From NCBI GenBank assembly GCA_014529385.2, contig CM043965.1, positions 19,581,912-19,645,911 on the forward strand: DNA of 64,000 nucleotides, given 5' to 3'. Of the stretch, positions 43,215-53,759 are shown one piece after another (the stretch's first letter is position 1; every line of letters starts with the position of its first letter). The notes under the pieces are model-generated. The model saw nothing but the letters and a program-made list of their open reading frames with translations, had not been told where the DNA came from and made no database searches. Position numbers and translations under genes: made by a program. The stretch comes from Adiantum capillus-veneris (lineage: Eukaryota > Streptophyta > Polypodiopsida > Polypodiales > Pteridaceae).

Positions 43215-44857
43215 TCAGGCGGTCCGGGGCAAGCAGCAAGGAAGTGGCCTCTAAGCACCACCTAGGCTCCTGTGTCGCTCAAAAAAAAATATATGGATGG
43301 TCAAAAGACCAAACCAAACCCACACGAAACCAAAACAAAGGGCACCACCTAACTAGAATGAGTTAGGACATATCAAAACGTGAACATTACACTTGAGCTT
43401 ACCCACATCTTTGTACGATCATCCCCATCATACATCCTAACATACCAAATGAAGAGACTTACTTGCGACAATTCATGAAACAAACTCACAAAGGCACTAA
43501 CACTTGAGCATAAATAGACGCACGCACATACACAATCACAAACCAATTGATGATTTTGTTACTCTAGTGAGGGATCTCCAATCCAACCTCAACTTAGACC
43601 AACAAAGTACCACCAATGCTCAACACCTTCAACAACAAAAACTCTCAAAGGAACATACACAAGTGTTATCACAAGTAGACGTTTCCAATTGTTGCGGTAA
43701 GCTAAAGAAGATTCCAAAATGAGCACCAATTTGTGAATTGTCAAGAGATTTATGAGATAATGAGAATATGTGTGCCCAAATCCAATTGTTATAGATAGAT
43801 AAGTAGACCATACAAATGGAGAGCTTAGCTCTGGCGATTATCTCGACATAAGGACTTGACACGAGGGCTTCCTCACACACTTAAGTAGCTAAAACTCTTC
43901 TTCTTTCAATTGATAAAACCCGTACCTCAAAGTGATGTAGAAGTGCTCTATTTATAGCATTTCCAAGTGGATTATCTCTAAGCATAAGTATGCTTATTTG
44001 TGTGGCTAATTAAGTTTAGGGTTTTTTGAATTCTTTATATGGTGGGACTACTTTGTCTTCTCTATTTACATTGAGTGAGAATAGGAGAAGAGAAATAACT
44101 TATAGGGTTGAATGGAGGTGTTTCTATCTACATGGGGTCTCCATTTTTTAAAAGGCGAAATTGGATGGGCAAATTGCATACAAGTTAGTAGTTAGTGAGT
44201 TAGTAGTTATAATATTTACAAGCGAGACACAAACGTGCCAAATGGATAATTTACAAAGGGAATGCTCAAATGAGCGTAATAGGAAAAGTGATTTTATGGA
44301 ATGGTTATATACAAGGATGAGTTTGAAAGGATAAGAAACCTTTTACTGCTCGCAACGCCTTGTCTTTTGTCGCTCCGATGCTTGATCCGTGGCGAGGTTT
44401 TGTCGGCTTGCGTAATTAGGGTGCTTGCGGGAGATTAAGTTGATGAAGAAAATGTACACAAACAGTTTTTTGCTGATTTTTTAGATTTTTTGGAAGAAGA
44501 GATCAATCATATCTCTTCATTGATAATTATTAGGTAAGTAGTTAGGGTAGATGAGTGTTTAAAGCTTTCATGGAAGGTATGTAAGAGTGGAGGTGATAAG
44601 GATTAATTGTACTTAGAGGGGGGAGAGAGTGTTTGTAGGTTTGAATAGAATGGAGATAGAAATGAGAGTTTATGTGGGTAAAGAGAAGAGTGAGGGTGAA
44701 GCATTTTGGACCAAGACAGCAAAACTGGGGTCCACCAAAAGGCCCATAAAAAATCGCTCATAGCTTCAAAAAATGCGAAATAAATTTTGCCAGAAACCTC
44801 AGCTCACGAGCTATAACTTTGTAGTTTTGTGCAAATTCCAACTCGGAGTAGAGGACA
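43215..44857 (-). repeat. 3' LTR of deleted gypsy element
   Basis: About 1.64 kb, matching 46040-47682 nearly throughout, including CGGGGCAAG near its plus-strand start and ACTCGGAGT near its end. Short frames such as 43629-43880 recur in both LTRs and are not genes. Confidence 0.88.
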
Positions 44858-46039
44858 CCTTCCAAGAATAGATATGAGCTTGCCTTCTCCATGAGCCTCC
44901 GCTTTTGAGCCTTTGTGAAGCCTTGTGGAAACTCGCCCTCTAGGATAAAGCTCACAATGGGAGCCAATGACTCCATCCCTTGGTACCTTGGTTGCTTTAC
45001 TGCTGCTACTGCCAGGATGAATTGCACTTCACTCTCATCGCATGCAACTGCCTTTTGGGCAAGCAAATCAGCAACTTCATTTTGTTTCCTAGGAATATGA
45101 TACAATTGCACTTCTTCAAATTGATTGAAGAGTCTACGGATGGCTTGAACCTTTTTCCTTAGCCTTTCATTTTTACAAGCCCAAATACCAAGAATTTGCT
45201 TGACAATAAGAAGTGCATCCTGTTTTACCATGAGACGCCGTATCTTTTGAGAGACACACACCTCAATCCATGGAGTAGTATGTCGTATTCTGCTTCATTG
45301 TTTCTCGTGGAATCGGGCAACTTCACATGCTTTTTCATAACAACTTCACCATTTGAATCATGCAAAACAAGCCCTCTCCCAGCTTTTCCTGTGGCCTTCC
45401 TAAATGCTCCATCAAAAACCAACGTGAATGCATTAGGTAAACTTTTAGGTGGTGGTAAAGGTAGGGTTTTCACTTCAGGCACTTTGATGTCTCTTTCATG
45501 CACTCTATAGGTGAGAATCCTTGCTAATTGTGCACGCACACTGTCCTCTACCTTGAAAGAGTATTGGAACTCTTGCAACTCCATGATCCATTTTGAAATC
45601 TTGGTACTTAGAGTCATTTGAGATGACACCCAAGGAAACAAGTTTTCAGCAGTGAGTATGATAAAAGGTTTTGGCAAGAGATATGATCTAAACTTTCTTA
45701 CTACAAAGACGAGAGAAAGCATCATAGACTCTGCTTCTGTGTAGTTATTTTCAAGTGCATTCATGACCCTGCTAGCAAAGTACACAGGCCGCATCCTAGT
45801 GCTATATGGATCTTGTTGTAACAAAACTGCACCCAATGTTTCCTTACCCAATTCACATTCTTTGAGCTGACAAAGAATGTGAATTTCCAACATGGAGGCA
45901 TAAGTGTTGGTAGTTCTGACAAAACCATTTTGATACAAGTAAAAGTACTCTTCAAGCTCATCAGACCATGCAAACTCTACTTGCTGTGTCAACTTTTGAA
46001 GGGGGTGAAGTAACTCTGATGCCAAGTGAAAGCCAAAAT
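44858..46039 (-). pseudogene. gypsy pol fragment: RT-RNase H, second RNase H, integrase start
   Basis: First frame (45225-46064): ELLHPLQKLTQQVEFAW (RT connection), TLGAVLLQQD, RPVYFASRVMNALENNYTEAE, FRSYLLPKPF (RNase H of RT_RNaseH type, but the usual DASD is replaced by KECELGKE), then LVFDGAFRKATGKAGRGLVL (Asp of a second RNase H) and NNEAEYDILLHGL (Glu). A frame change near 45240 leads to 44758-45261: VKQDALLIVKQI (Asp), IPRKQNEVADLLAQKAV (last Asp), and the start of the integrase zinc region (LFLEGVLYSE). The end of this frame below 44858 lies in the LTR. Active-site residues of the second RNase H remain, but the gene is truncated at both ends. Confidence 0.85.
46014..46025 (-). other. 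primer-site-like sequence
   Basis: Minus-strand TTGGCATCAGAG, 14 bases inside the LTR edge at 46040. It differs by one base from the initiator-Met type TTGGTATCAGAG and directly joins pol sequence, marking one deletion junction. Confidence 0.55.
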
Positions 46040-47682
46040 TGAGGCGATCCGGGGCAAGAAACAAAAGAGTGGCCTCTAAGCACCACCTAGGCTCCCATGT
46101 CGCTCAAAAAAATATATATGGATGGCCAAAAGACCAAACCAAACCCACACAAAACCAAGACAAAGGGCACCACCTAACTAGAATGAGTTAGGACATATCA
46201 AAACGTGAACATTACACTTGAGCTTACACACATCTTTGTACGATCATCCCCATCATACATCCTAACATACCAAATGAAGAAACTTACCTGCGACAATTCA
46301 TGAAACAAACTCACAAAGGCACTAACACTTAAGCATAAATAGACGCACGCACGTACACAATCACAAACCAATTGATGATTTTGTCACTCTAGTGAGGGAT
46401 CTCCAATCCAACCTCAACTTAGACCAACAAAGTACCACCAATGCTCAACACCATCAACAACAAAAACTCTCAAAGGAAAATACACAAGTGTTATCACAAG
46501 TAGACGTTTCCAATTGTTGAGGTAAGCTAAAGAGGATTCCAAAATGAGCACCAATTTGTGAATTGTCAAGAGATTTAGGAGATAATGAGAATATGTGTGC
46601 CCAAATCCAATTGTTATAGATAGATAAGTAGACCATACAAATGGAGAGCCTAGCTCTGAGGATTATCTCGACATAAGGACTTGACACGAGGGCTTTCTCA
46701 CACACTTAAGTAGCTAAAGCTCTTCTTGTCTCAATTGATAAGCCCCGTACCTCAAAGTGATGTAGAAGTGCTCTATTTATAGCATTTCCAAGTGGATTAT
46801 CTCTAGGCATAAGTATGCTTATTTGTGTGACTAATTAGGTTTAGGGTTTTTTGAATTCTTTATATGGTGGGACTACTTTGTCTTCTCTATTTACATTGAG
46901 TGAGAATAGGGAGAAGAGAAATAACTTATAGGGTTGAATGGAGGTGTTTCTATCTACATGGGGTCTCCATTTTTTAAAAGGCGAAATTGGATGGGCAAAT
47001 TGCATACAAGTTAGTAGTTAGTGAGTTAGTAGTTATAATATTTACAAGTGAGGCACAAACGTGCCAAATGGATAATTTACAAAGGGAATGCTCAAATGAG
47101 CATAATAGGAAAAGTGATTTTATGGAATGGTTATATACAAGGATGAGTTTGAAAGGATAAGAAACCTGTTACTGCTCGCAACGCCTTGTCGTTTGCCGCT
47201 CCAATGCTTGATCCGTGGCGAGGTTTTGTTGGCTTGCGTAATTAGGGTGCTTGCGGGAGATTAAGTTGATGAAGAAGATGCACACAATCAGTTTTTTGCT
47301 GATTTTTTAGATTTTTTGGAAGAAGAGATCAATCATATCTCTTCATTGATAATTACTAGGTAGGTAGTTAGGGTAGATGTGTGTTTATAGCTTTCATGGA
47401 AGGTATGTAAGAGTGGAAGTGATAAGGATTAGTTGTACTTAGAGGGGGGAGAGAGTGTTTGTAGGTTTGAATAGAATGGAGATGGAAATGAGAGTTTGTG
47501 TGGGTGAAGAGGAGAGTGAGGGTGAAGCATTTTGGACCAAGACAACAAAACTGGGGTCCACCAAAAGGCCCATAAAAAATCGCTCATAGCTTCAAAAAAT
47601 GCGAAATAAATTTTGTCAAAAGCCTCAGCTCACGAGCTACAACTTTGTAGTTTTGTGCAAAGTCCAACTCGGAGTGGAATCA
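46040..47682 (-). repeat. 5' LTR of deleted gypsy element
   Basis: See the 3' copy. Plus-strand start TGAGGCGATCC, end ACTCGGAGTGGAATCA. Confidence 0.88.
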
Positions 47683-48712
47683 TGCATGAAAATTCGCCCA
47701 AAAACATGTAAATTTTTCTCCCTCTCAAAGTCTTCCAAGTGGGGTCCTTGGTTGTTGAACTTGCATATATTCCAATCGGTGAGGCATGAGGGCATCACAT
47801 GGATCCTTAATAATGCTCCATTGTGTCCATGAAAAATTATTATTGAATTTGGTGATGATATGCACGATAACAAGTGTACAAGCTAAGGTACATGATTATA
47901 GTAATAAAATATAAATAATATGTATATAAAATATAAAAGTAAAATAAAATAAGATAAGATAATATACAAAAGATGTATGCTAAAATATATATTGTTATAT
48001 TTTCTTACAATAGGTGGAGTGAAAAAATAATATTTACAATTTTACACAATGTGAAAGGAAAAAGTACACTATAGTTAACTAGCGTGAATAAAAAATTGGA
48101 ATCTCATGGATAAGTAAAATAGAAATATATAAATGAATAAATACACTCTCTTGAGATGTAAATATAAAATTTACAAAAATCACTATATCGTAAAAACACG
48201 ACACACACCTAGTGAAATAGTAGGTGGGTAGGGAAAAAAATACTCACACCTAGTTACATAAAAGGGGATGGGGAAAAAATATGTGAAAATAAATTTTTTG
48301 TTTTTATAAAATCACACTCTTAATATTGATGCCCTTTAAAACAAAGGAAAGAAATATTTACATAAATACTAAGGGCAGTAATACTTTTTTGGATCCAACC
48401 CTACTTAGGTAATTAGTAAAGGTGGAGTTTTATGGTTAGGACACACTTTAGAGAAATATACACATTTATGAGCACACCATATCCACTATAGCGTGGTATC
48501 ACACACATGAAGAAAAATAAGATATGTACAATCTTTGAGTTAGCACGTGGGTAGAGTTAAAAGGTTAGTAGTGATGGAGTGAGGCTAAAAATGTAACTTT
48601 TTAATAGCGAAAAGCAGTTATCACTGTGTTGCCTCCCTCCCCTGTGCAGCCTATGCTTTGGCATCCACATGTAAACTCTTTAATGGCCCCCACGCTCCTG
48701 GATTTGACGGCC
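47683..48712. other. AT-rich stretch without recognised features
   Basis: From about 47880 the sequence is strongly A/T-rich with runs such as ATATAAAATATAAAAGT. No coding region, RNA gene or element is recognised. Confidence 0.6.
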
Positions 48713-48819
48713 GGGAATGGTTGCCTTCTGACCATTCTCATAATCAGGGTGACCAGTAGGCTCCTGGCCTCCACCGATCGCCCATGATTAACGAGAATGG
48801 TCAGTAGGCGACCATTCCC
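48713..48819. repeat. foldback element, 27-bp inverted repeats
   Basis: Arms 48713-48739 and 48793-48819, reverse complements with two mismatches. Left arm begins GGGAATGGTTGCC, right arm ends GGCGACCATTCCC. The 53-base middle (TAATCAGGG ... CCCATGATTA) is itself partly self-complementary. No target duplication is clear. It looks like a small MITE-like or foldback unit. Confidence 0.75.
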
Positions 48820-48867
48820 TACACCTTGACTGAGTTGTACACCATAGTGAGACCGTGTGTTGGCTTG

Positions 48868-48869
<2 letters not shown>

Positions 48870-48915
<46 letters not shown>
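48870..48915. repeat. (GA)n microsatellite
   Basis: Pure AG tract 50 bases after the foldback. 48924-49580 is AT-rich with no recognised gene. Confidence 0.94.
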
Positions 48916-48921
<6 letters not shown>

Positions 48922-49581
48922 GTCGCTTTTAGTTGCAACATTCTACCTTCTATCACACAACTTGGCTTACTACCTATCACCAACCTTCTAGAGTATACTA
49001 AATTGATATTGCTATTGAAATAAAAAAGTAGTACTTACTCATATTAGTTTATTTTTAAAATATTAGTTTATTTTTAAAAAGATACTATGGGTAGATTGCA
49101 TGATAACTTTTTTCTAAGGTAAAACGATAAATCAAAACAAACATAGAAGCTTCATTTGAACAAGTTTATATGGAAAAAGTCTTGCCTTCGAGGAGTTACA
49201 AAAGAAAAAGAAAACACTAGTTACACTTTTCATACTAAGGAAATAAAAGTAAAATAAAAAACTAGAAAGTGCATCATTTACGTGAGTGCCATACAGAAAT
49301 ATGGTGGAGAATCGGTACAATGTCTTTCTAAATCTATAAGAAACGGAAGTCTTGCCCTTCTTGTAGTCCATTTCCTACTACATAGGCATGGTATTCAAGA
49401 ACAAGATAACAAACATGAGTTTCTCTTTACTAATTTGGTAATCAAGTCCTTGACATGGCCACATGAAATTTTCTCTTGTAATTTCGTATGTTAGTCCTTG
49501 CCACCGCTATATTTTGCAATCAACATTTTTTGAGAGGTTACATTTTAGATAGAAAGTTGGTTAAGAACTTTAGGTGTTTTT

Positions 49582-49986
49582 CTAAAGGGACGCAAGTTGG
49601 CGTACATATTCGAACAAAGTATTGCCAAGCACAACATGTTTCTCCAATAGCCATTGACTAGCAATGTCGTAGTGAATTCTCTCAACCATGTGAAGGTCTT
49701 GCATAAGTAGCACACATGATAGCCTCAAGCCAAAACAAATGTGGCAAAGCTTAACTCTTGACCATACACCACGCCACTTTGTAAGCAACCTATTTTTCCT
49801 TTCAGCAACACCATTTTGTTGAGGTGTATACGTCATTGTACATTGGTGTTTTATCCCATAACTAGCCCTAAATGCATTAAACTCATGAGACATATACTTC
49901 CCCCTTAAATCTGAACAAAGGGTGATCATAGTACAGTTAGAGACCTTTTCAGCCATAGCGAGAAATTGCTTGAAGCACATGGCCAA
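49582..49986 (-). pseudogene. copia integrase core fragment
   Basis: Minus-strand 134-codon frame related to the integrase of the copia element at 53519-58737: CFKQFLAMAEKVSNCTM, HEFNAFRASYGIKHQC, YTPQQNGVAERKNR (catalytic Glu). The second catalytic Asp region reads CSDLRGKYM, an insertion relative to SDRGG. After LTKW the frame drifts. It has no LTR or other pol domain nearby and adjoins an unrelated gypsy RT fragment, so it is a decayed remnant. Confidence 0.85.
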
Positions 49987-50008
49987 ACCTTGAGCATTCG
50001 TCTCATAG

Positions 50009-50370
50009 GTTTCATAAACACTAAAGCCTCCACCTTCTCAAGATCGGCCTCTATACCATTTTGTAAGACCCCATGACCTAACAAATGAGCTCCAAGTTGA
50101 CCAACTTACACTTCTTTGGATTAATTGACCACTTTCCTTGTGCGGTCTTAGGAAACACAGTTTCAGCTTTGATAGATGCTCAACCTTGGAACTGTAGTGT
50201 TGTTTATATGTCCTCCGTAAACATCCTGATAAAATTACTTAGATAAGGTCCAAACACCTTGTTAATCCAATCTTGGAAAGTTATCTAAGAATTAACCAAA
50301 CTATAAGGAATCCTGCGATAGGCAAAACATCCCCATGGAGAAATAAATGTAGTATTCACATTAGGAAGGG
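50009..50370 (-). pseudogene. gypsy reverse transcriptase fragment
   Basis: Minus strand, read through several frame changes: TTFISPWGCFAYRRIPYSLVN, then TFQDWINKVFGPYLSNF, then RMFTEDI where active RTs have F/Y-x-D-D, NPKKC, and LGHGVLQNGIEADLEKVEA. Order and spacing match the gypsy RT palm. Stops and the altered YxDD box show it is inactive. Confidence 0.78.
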
Positions 50371-53300
50371 AATGGGGTATAATAGGGCCTCTTTATTTGA
50401 CATGGGATTAAAAATGGGATTAAGGAATGAGCAAACGGGGGAGTGCCATGTGGACTAAAATGGTGGGTGTGACAGGTCCTTTAAGTGAGTGGTCAAACTT
50501 ATAGGCGTAGAGGTGGAGTCGTCTTTTCTTTATTAATAAAATGAAAAAATAAGAAAGTTTGAACCTTTCTCCATAAAGTTGGGGTAAAAACCCACTCTTT
50601 CTCTCTCTAGAGGCTACTGTCTCTCCCTCCCTAAAAGGGGGTGTTGCAAAAAACATGCTGTCATTCTCTCTATCCTCTTTTCTCTCTCTAAGGCTGCCAT
50701 ATCTACTCTCTCTCTCCTCTAGCTATGAGACCTACATCTCCTTCTTCAGGCCCACTTTTCCCTTCAAATACCTCTTGCAATAGAGGTTTGAAACCTCCCT
50801 TCTCCATTGATCACTCAGCCTCATCTTCACACCTCTACAGAAAGCTCTAGATCTATTGCATTGGATACTTCTACGGTATCTTCATCAACACCTTCCTTCT
50901 CCATTGAGGACTTAGCCTCACCTTGACACCTCTATAGAAAGCTGTAGATCTGCAACATGAATTCTTATGGGGTATCTTCATTGACAGCTTCTTTGGTCCT
51001 GCTTCCCCATCTAGGTGTGCAGGTGAGGTTAATCACTCAACCTCACCTTCAATCCTCTACATGAAGCTATACATCTGAAGCACTAGTTGCTTCTTAAGTA
51101 TCTTCATCAACACCTTCCTCGGTCCTTCTTCCTCATCTAGATCGAAAATGATCTCCCCTCACTCATCCACAACATTTTGGATATTTGGCATAGGAGCATT
51201 GTTGGATAATATTATTATGCTTCTTCAGCATTTGTGCTGGTAAGAACAATGAGCTTAATTCATTCCTATTTCCAATATTCTCGTAACTTTGCTCACCATA
51301 CTGTTTTTTTGTTTCCATCTTGCTTTTAGAGATTTACAGTGGTGCCATTGTCTGTCTTTGTATACATTTTAGCATTTCTCGTTATGTCGCACTAATAAAA
51401 ACCGTGTATATGAACTAACCTTCATTCTTGTCACAACGTGTTTGCATTGCTTTCATGGATTCTTTAGGTGCTCATCAACATGGGACTTTAATTGACTCAA
51501 TAAGTTGCAACAACGTGCAAGACGATAGCGGTTTTTCGTTTGCTATCATGATTACAAATGATTTATGTGGGTGAAAATGTAGCCAAGTTCAAGCGGTTTA
51601 CACAGGTGTCAAGCAAACATATGGCTTCTCAGATACATCATTGGAAAGGGAAGATCATGGGTTTCAAGAAAACTCAAGATGGTAAGCGTCTACTAACAAA
51701 GGTACAACATGTGTATATAGCTTCTCTATTGGTGCTTGACATGCTAGGTTTCTTGCAAATTGTACGTATTCTGCTTCTATTTAAATGTTTTGGAATGTAT
51801 TGTTTATTCTTTTACCTCTTAGGTTGCTTTGATATATGCACAATTTGATGTGTTTTTCTTTCATATAGTTTTCCATCTAACTTTACAGAGTGGGAGCCAA
51901 TGGAATCTTTTACAAGCGGCTTTGAAGCTATCTATGTGGACCTTGGCAAGTTTTTATATGCAGAGTGTTTACCCCTTGAGAGCTTTCCTCACAAGAGAGA
52001 TTCTTCTATGGCCATACTTATGCCACATTGAATGCTCTGTTATTGGTGAAAAATGGTATACAGATACCATATTGCAAACCAAGGCTTGTCAATGAAGTTT
52101 CCATATAGAAGATGGAAGCAAACAATGGGAGTATGGGAGGCGCTCGACTCCAATATTTTTTTTCAAGAGATTGTGGGCCTTCAAATATTCCCACACATTG
52201 ATATTGTGCCCGATATATGTGTCAATGATGAATGGCATCATAGCCATCTTTGCAAATACCTCAATTCTTGAATAGTATTCCTTTTGTGTGAATAGAAAAA
52301 TTATAAGGTCTAGAAAAGAGAAGGGGTTTACTTGTACAAAAATATTATTCCCACCATGTATCATTGTAGAAGCTCAACCACATGGCCTTATCTTAATGAG
52401 AATTTTGTTTTACATCCCAACTCTATACATAACTATTGATTGTAAAGTTTAATTTAAGTTCTTTTAATCTTTAATTCAATTTGGGTGTGATTATTTTGGT
52501 ATTTCATGATTTTTTTTGAGTTTTGAGCGTTTCAATGTTAAAAGTAATCAAGTTTTAGAAAATGGCATCCAAGAGTTGTATTATTGTGCAACAGTTTAGT
52601 TATCTATTTATCTTCTTTACAAAAATTAATTTAAAATTCAATTTTTAGTAAGTAAGTGAATTTTAAGTAGTACTACATGGAGGCACGCATATGTGAATGT
52701 GAAATTGTTTTAAGGGACTTACACCATATGATTATCAATTGATTTTCTAAAGCATATGTACAAATCTGACAAGAATTTTTTATATTGCCTATTAAGATTT
52801 GTCAAAGGGCTTACTAAGAGGGACTACAAGCTAGATGATTAGGATGGTCTCATCGACTTGGGCATGGGGTGTATAGGTATCTAATTGGTTTATTGGGACA
52901 TGGTCTTATTTTTGCTAGTGCTTGAGAACACGGAGAGCGATAAGAAAAAAGGAAAATGCAAGCAAGAATCCCCCGTAATCTTTGTTGAGGAGAGAGATAG
53001 GGAGGTTGAAGATATAAGTGAGCATGAAGAGGCCTCAATGAAACGTGTGCTCCTATAGACTTTGACCCGATGGATAACATAGATCAAGTATTAGATGGAG
53101 ATGAGGTGATAGAGGAGGTTCTAAACTTCCATCTACTCACTTTGCATGCAATGGTGATAGGGTTGTTAATTTCTTTTTGTCAACGACAGTTGGACTTTGG
53201 TAGTATAAGAAAAATTCTTAATTATTTCATGCTCCAGGATTTTGTATGGAGCTTTGTAAATTATGCGATTCATGCTCTTTTAGTATTTTTGTATATCATG

Positions 53301-53518
53301 CAAAGCCACTATGATGGCTCTCCATTTCCAATTCTCCTTATTCATTGGTGGTGGGGAACGAGGTGATTTTCGTTTCCATACAAGGACATTGTTCTTGTAC
53401 TTTTTTCTTCACTCTCTAGGACTTTCCGTTCCTTTGTGGTTTGAGTCGTACTCTTCTTCCTCTTTTAAACTTTGTTTGGCATGTTCACTAAGGGTCTTGT
53501 CTTGTGTACCCTCTTTGT
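50371..53518. other. stretch without recognised genes
   Basis: Contains a pyrimidine-rich interval (50580-51140), short open frames at 51558-51848, 51829-52095 and 53070-53366 without recognised domains, and AT-rich DNA. A frame at about 52910-53060 encodes a Lys/Glu-rich peptide (EERDREVEDISEHEEASMK). I cannot name a gene or element here. Confidence 0.5.
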
Positions 53519-53745
53519 TGTTGGAATCAGGGTTGCAGAGAAACACACACAGCTTGGAGAAGACGAAGGAAGCTCAAGGCACACAATAGAGAGTATGTTG
53601 CTTAGTGTGCAATGGAAAGATAGATAGCCCTAGAGTGATGGGCGTATATACAATGCACGGGGGAAAAAACCTCCTAAAGAGGGAAAAAATGCCCCGGCGG
53701 TCCTAGTGTGTTCACACACATCACTACCACATGTATATGGTAACA
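53519..53745 (-). repeat. 3' LTR of copia element
   Basis: 227 bp. Plus-strand sequence opens TGTTGGAATCAGGG and closes TATATGGTAACA. Confidence 0.95.
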
Positions 53746-53758
53746 AATCCCCCCTGGA
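53746..53758 (-). other. polypurine tract of copia element
   Basis: Minus-strand CCAGGGGGGATTT adjoining the LTR. Confidence 0.8.
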
Positions 53759-53759
53759 G

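Larger units (their letters stand above)
43215..47682 (-). mobile_element. internally deleted Ty3/gypsy element (Tat/Ogre-like), minus strand
   Basis: Two direct repeats of about 1.64 kb (43215-44857 and 46040-47682) flank 1.18 kb of pol on the minus strand. Repeat ends are TG/TC...CA. A primer-site-like sequence lies just inside the upstream LTR. I find no matching target duplication. The interior begins within the RT thumb/RNase H and ends near the start of integrase, so gag, protease, most of RT and integrase are lost. Ordinary RNase H followed by a second RNase H-like domain is the arrangement reported for plant Tat/Ogre gypsy elements. LTRs differ at a few percent by eye. Confidence 0.82.

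Noticed and set aside
43504-43880. ORFs in the 1.64-kb LTRs of the deleted gypsy element (also 46454-46705)
   Set aside because: Non-coding LTR sequence, duplicated with the LTR; no recognised motif.
44758-44857. Last 33 codons of the pol frame at 44758-45261
   Set aside because: They fall within the LTR repeat, which is also present at 47580-47682 without pol, so they are read-through of LTR sequence.
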